From Candidatus Bathyarchaeota archaeon (GTDB taxonomy: Archaea; Thermoproteota; Bathyarchaeia; TCS64): DNA of 5,121 bases. The stretch covers positions 1 through 5,121 of the forward strand of contig CALGBN010000264.1 of assembly GCA_937877765.1 (NCBI GenBank). The letters are read 5' to 3'. Shown here one piece after another: positions 4,688 to 5,121 of this stretch (positions within the stretch are counted from its first letter, which is position 1; each line of letters begins with the position of its first letter). The notes below the pieces were generated by a model, which saw only the letters and a program-made list of their open reading frames with translations, did not search any database and was not told the DNA's origin. A program made the translations under genes and the position numbers.

Positions 4688-4695
4688 ATATAATA
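4688..4695 (-). promoter_or_regulatory. TATA-like box for the two-gene winged-helix operon
   Basis: The minus strand reads TATTATAT within the 56 bases between the gatE stop and the next gene. The expected transcript start, about 4665, lies just inside the longest reading of the downstream gene. This favours the ATG at 4642 or a leaderless start at 4669. Confidence 0.4.
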
Positions 4696-4700
4696 CTTAT

Positions 4701-4711
4701 GAGAGGAAAAA
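4701..4711 (-). terminator. Possible T-rich terminator after gatE
   Basis: About 14 bases past the gatE stop the minus strand runs TTTTTCCTCTC. Archaeal polymerase can stop at T-rich tracts without a hairpin. Five T's make a weak signal, so readthrough into the winged-helix genes is possible. Confidence 0.25.
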
Positions 4712-4725
4712 TATGGATAATAGAT

Positions 4726-5121
4726 CTAGCCAAGACGAGCCTTAATGGCTGCCTGAAGCAGTTTCTGAACCACCTGAGGCTGAGCTTTACCTCTTACCTT
4801 ACTCATGGTAGCGCCCATCAATGGACCCATCGAGCCCATACCACGCTCCTTGACCAAATCCATGCCATTGTTGACGACTTCTTCGATGATTGCCTTTAAC
4901 TGGTCCTCAGAAATCATAGCCAAGCCAAGCTTGTCCAACGCTTCTTCAGCAGAACTTTCTAGATGATCAGCCAAGTATTGAAGCAGTTCAGGTATGGACT
5001 CCTTTACTGTGGTGCCTGACTCAACCATCATGAAGACATCAGTGATAGCCTCATCAGTCAATTCCTCAACAGAAACACCAGCACGACTAAGCATCGTCAA
5101 GGCCTCCGTCAAAGTAACAGC
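4726..5121 (-). CDS. gatE: Glu-tRNA(Gln) amidotransferase subunit E, C-terminal part (cut by window edge)
   Basis: 131 residues are visible and the frame stays open through base 5121. This is the C-terminal YqeY-like helical tail shared by GatB and GatE, which grips tRNA(Gln). Landmarks are LGLAMISEDQLKAIIEEVV, VKERGMGSMGPLMGATM, then KVRGKAQPQVVQKLL near the end. GatE works with GatD in the archaeal GatDE complex, which turns Glu-tRNA(Gln) into Gln-tRNA(Gln) in the cytoplasm. I favour GatE over GatB because of the ERG-x-G-x-x-GPLMG and VRGKA pattern and the archaeal setting, but the two tails are homologous and the catalytic or AspRS-like insert regions are out of view. A TTG at 5112 is in frame but is not a start, since the sequence before it also reads through. 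It is a housekeeping gene that marks a conserved chromosomal flank. Confidence 0.85.
   Translation of the reverse strand, partial: AVTLTEALTMLSRAGVSVEELTDEAITDVFMMVESGTTVKESIPELLQYLADHLESSAEEALDKLGLAMISEDQLKAIIEEVVNNGMDLVKERGMGSMGPLMGATMSKVRGKAQPQVVQKLLQAAIKARLG

Noticed and set aside
4432..4899. Several plus-strand frames of 62-87 codons
   Set aside because: They overlap each other and lie opposite the winged-helix and gatE genes. None has a supported start or family resemblance.
4726..5112. TTG at 5112 as the start of a short stand-alone YqeY-like protein
   Set aside because: The frame continues upstream without a stop to the window edge, and the tail matches the C-terminus of GatE, so this is a truncated longer gene.

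Overview
The window is archaeal. The two most diagnostic genes are an overlapping nurA-herA pair (bases 1-1314, minus strand; herA is cut by the left edge) and the 3' end of a gatE-like gene (4726-5121, minus strand; cut by the right edge). GatE is the archaeal Glu-tRNA(Gln) amidotransferase subunit. TATA-like promoters, GGTGAT-type ribosome binding sites and TTG starts agree with this. Base composition is moderate. Nothing here fixes the phylum; an uncultured mesophilic lineage is possible, but that is a guess.

Layout. (1) 1-1314, minus: nuclease NurA followed by helicase HerA, with 16 bases shared between them. (2) 1315-1532: an AT-rich divergent control region with TATA-like boxes on both strands, a long imperfect inverted repeat and a perfect 6+6 palindrome just before the next gene. 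(3) 1533-2557, plus: four very small, tightly packed winged-helix genes in the order A-B-A'-B', apparently a tandem duplication of a two-gene unit. (4) 2554-3327, minus: a GNAT acetyltransferase domain fused to a C-terminal OB fold that resembles archaeal single-stranded DNA-binding proteins. (5) 3409-3738, plus: a fifth small winged-helix gene that resembles the A type. (6) 3735-4669, minus: two more winged-helix proteins, adjacent and in the same direction, which share a small beta-beta-alpha N-terminal domain. (7) 4726-5121, minus: the C-terminal domain of GatE.

How the genes may work together. NurA and HerA form the known archaeal DNA end-resection machine. The genes between them and gatE are seven small winged-helix proteins plus one acetyltransferase with a predicted nucleic-acid-binding tail. 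The A and B proteins of each pair are translationally coupled, which suggests heterodimers or a multi-subunit complex. Function beyond DNA binding cannot be read from the sequence. The most unusual items are the A-B-A'-B' array with its candidate operator, and the GNAT-OB fusion. Both convergent gene pairs overlap by exactly four bases at their stop codons, so no terminator lies between them. I see no RNA gene, CRISPR array, insertion sequence or phage gene.
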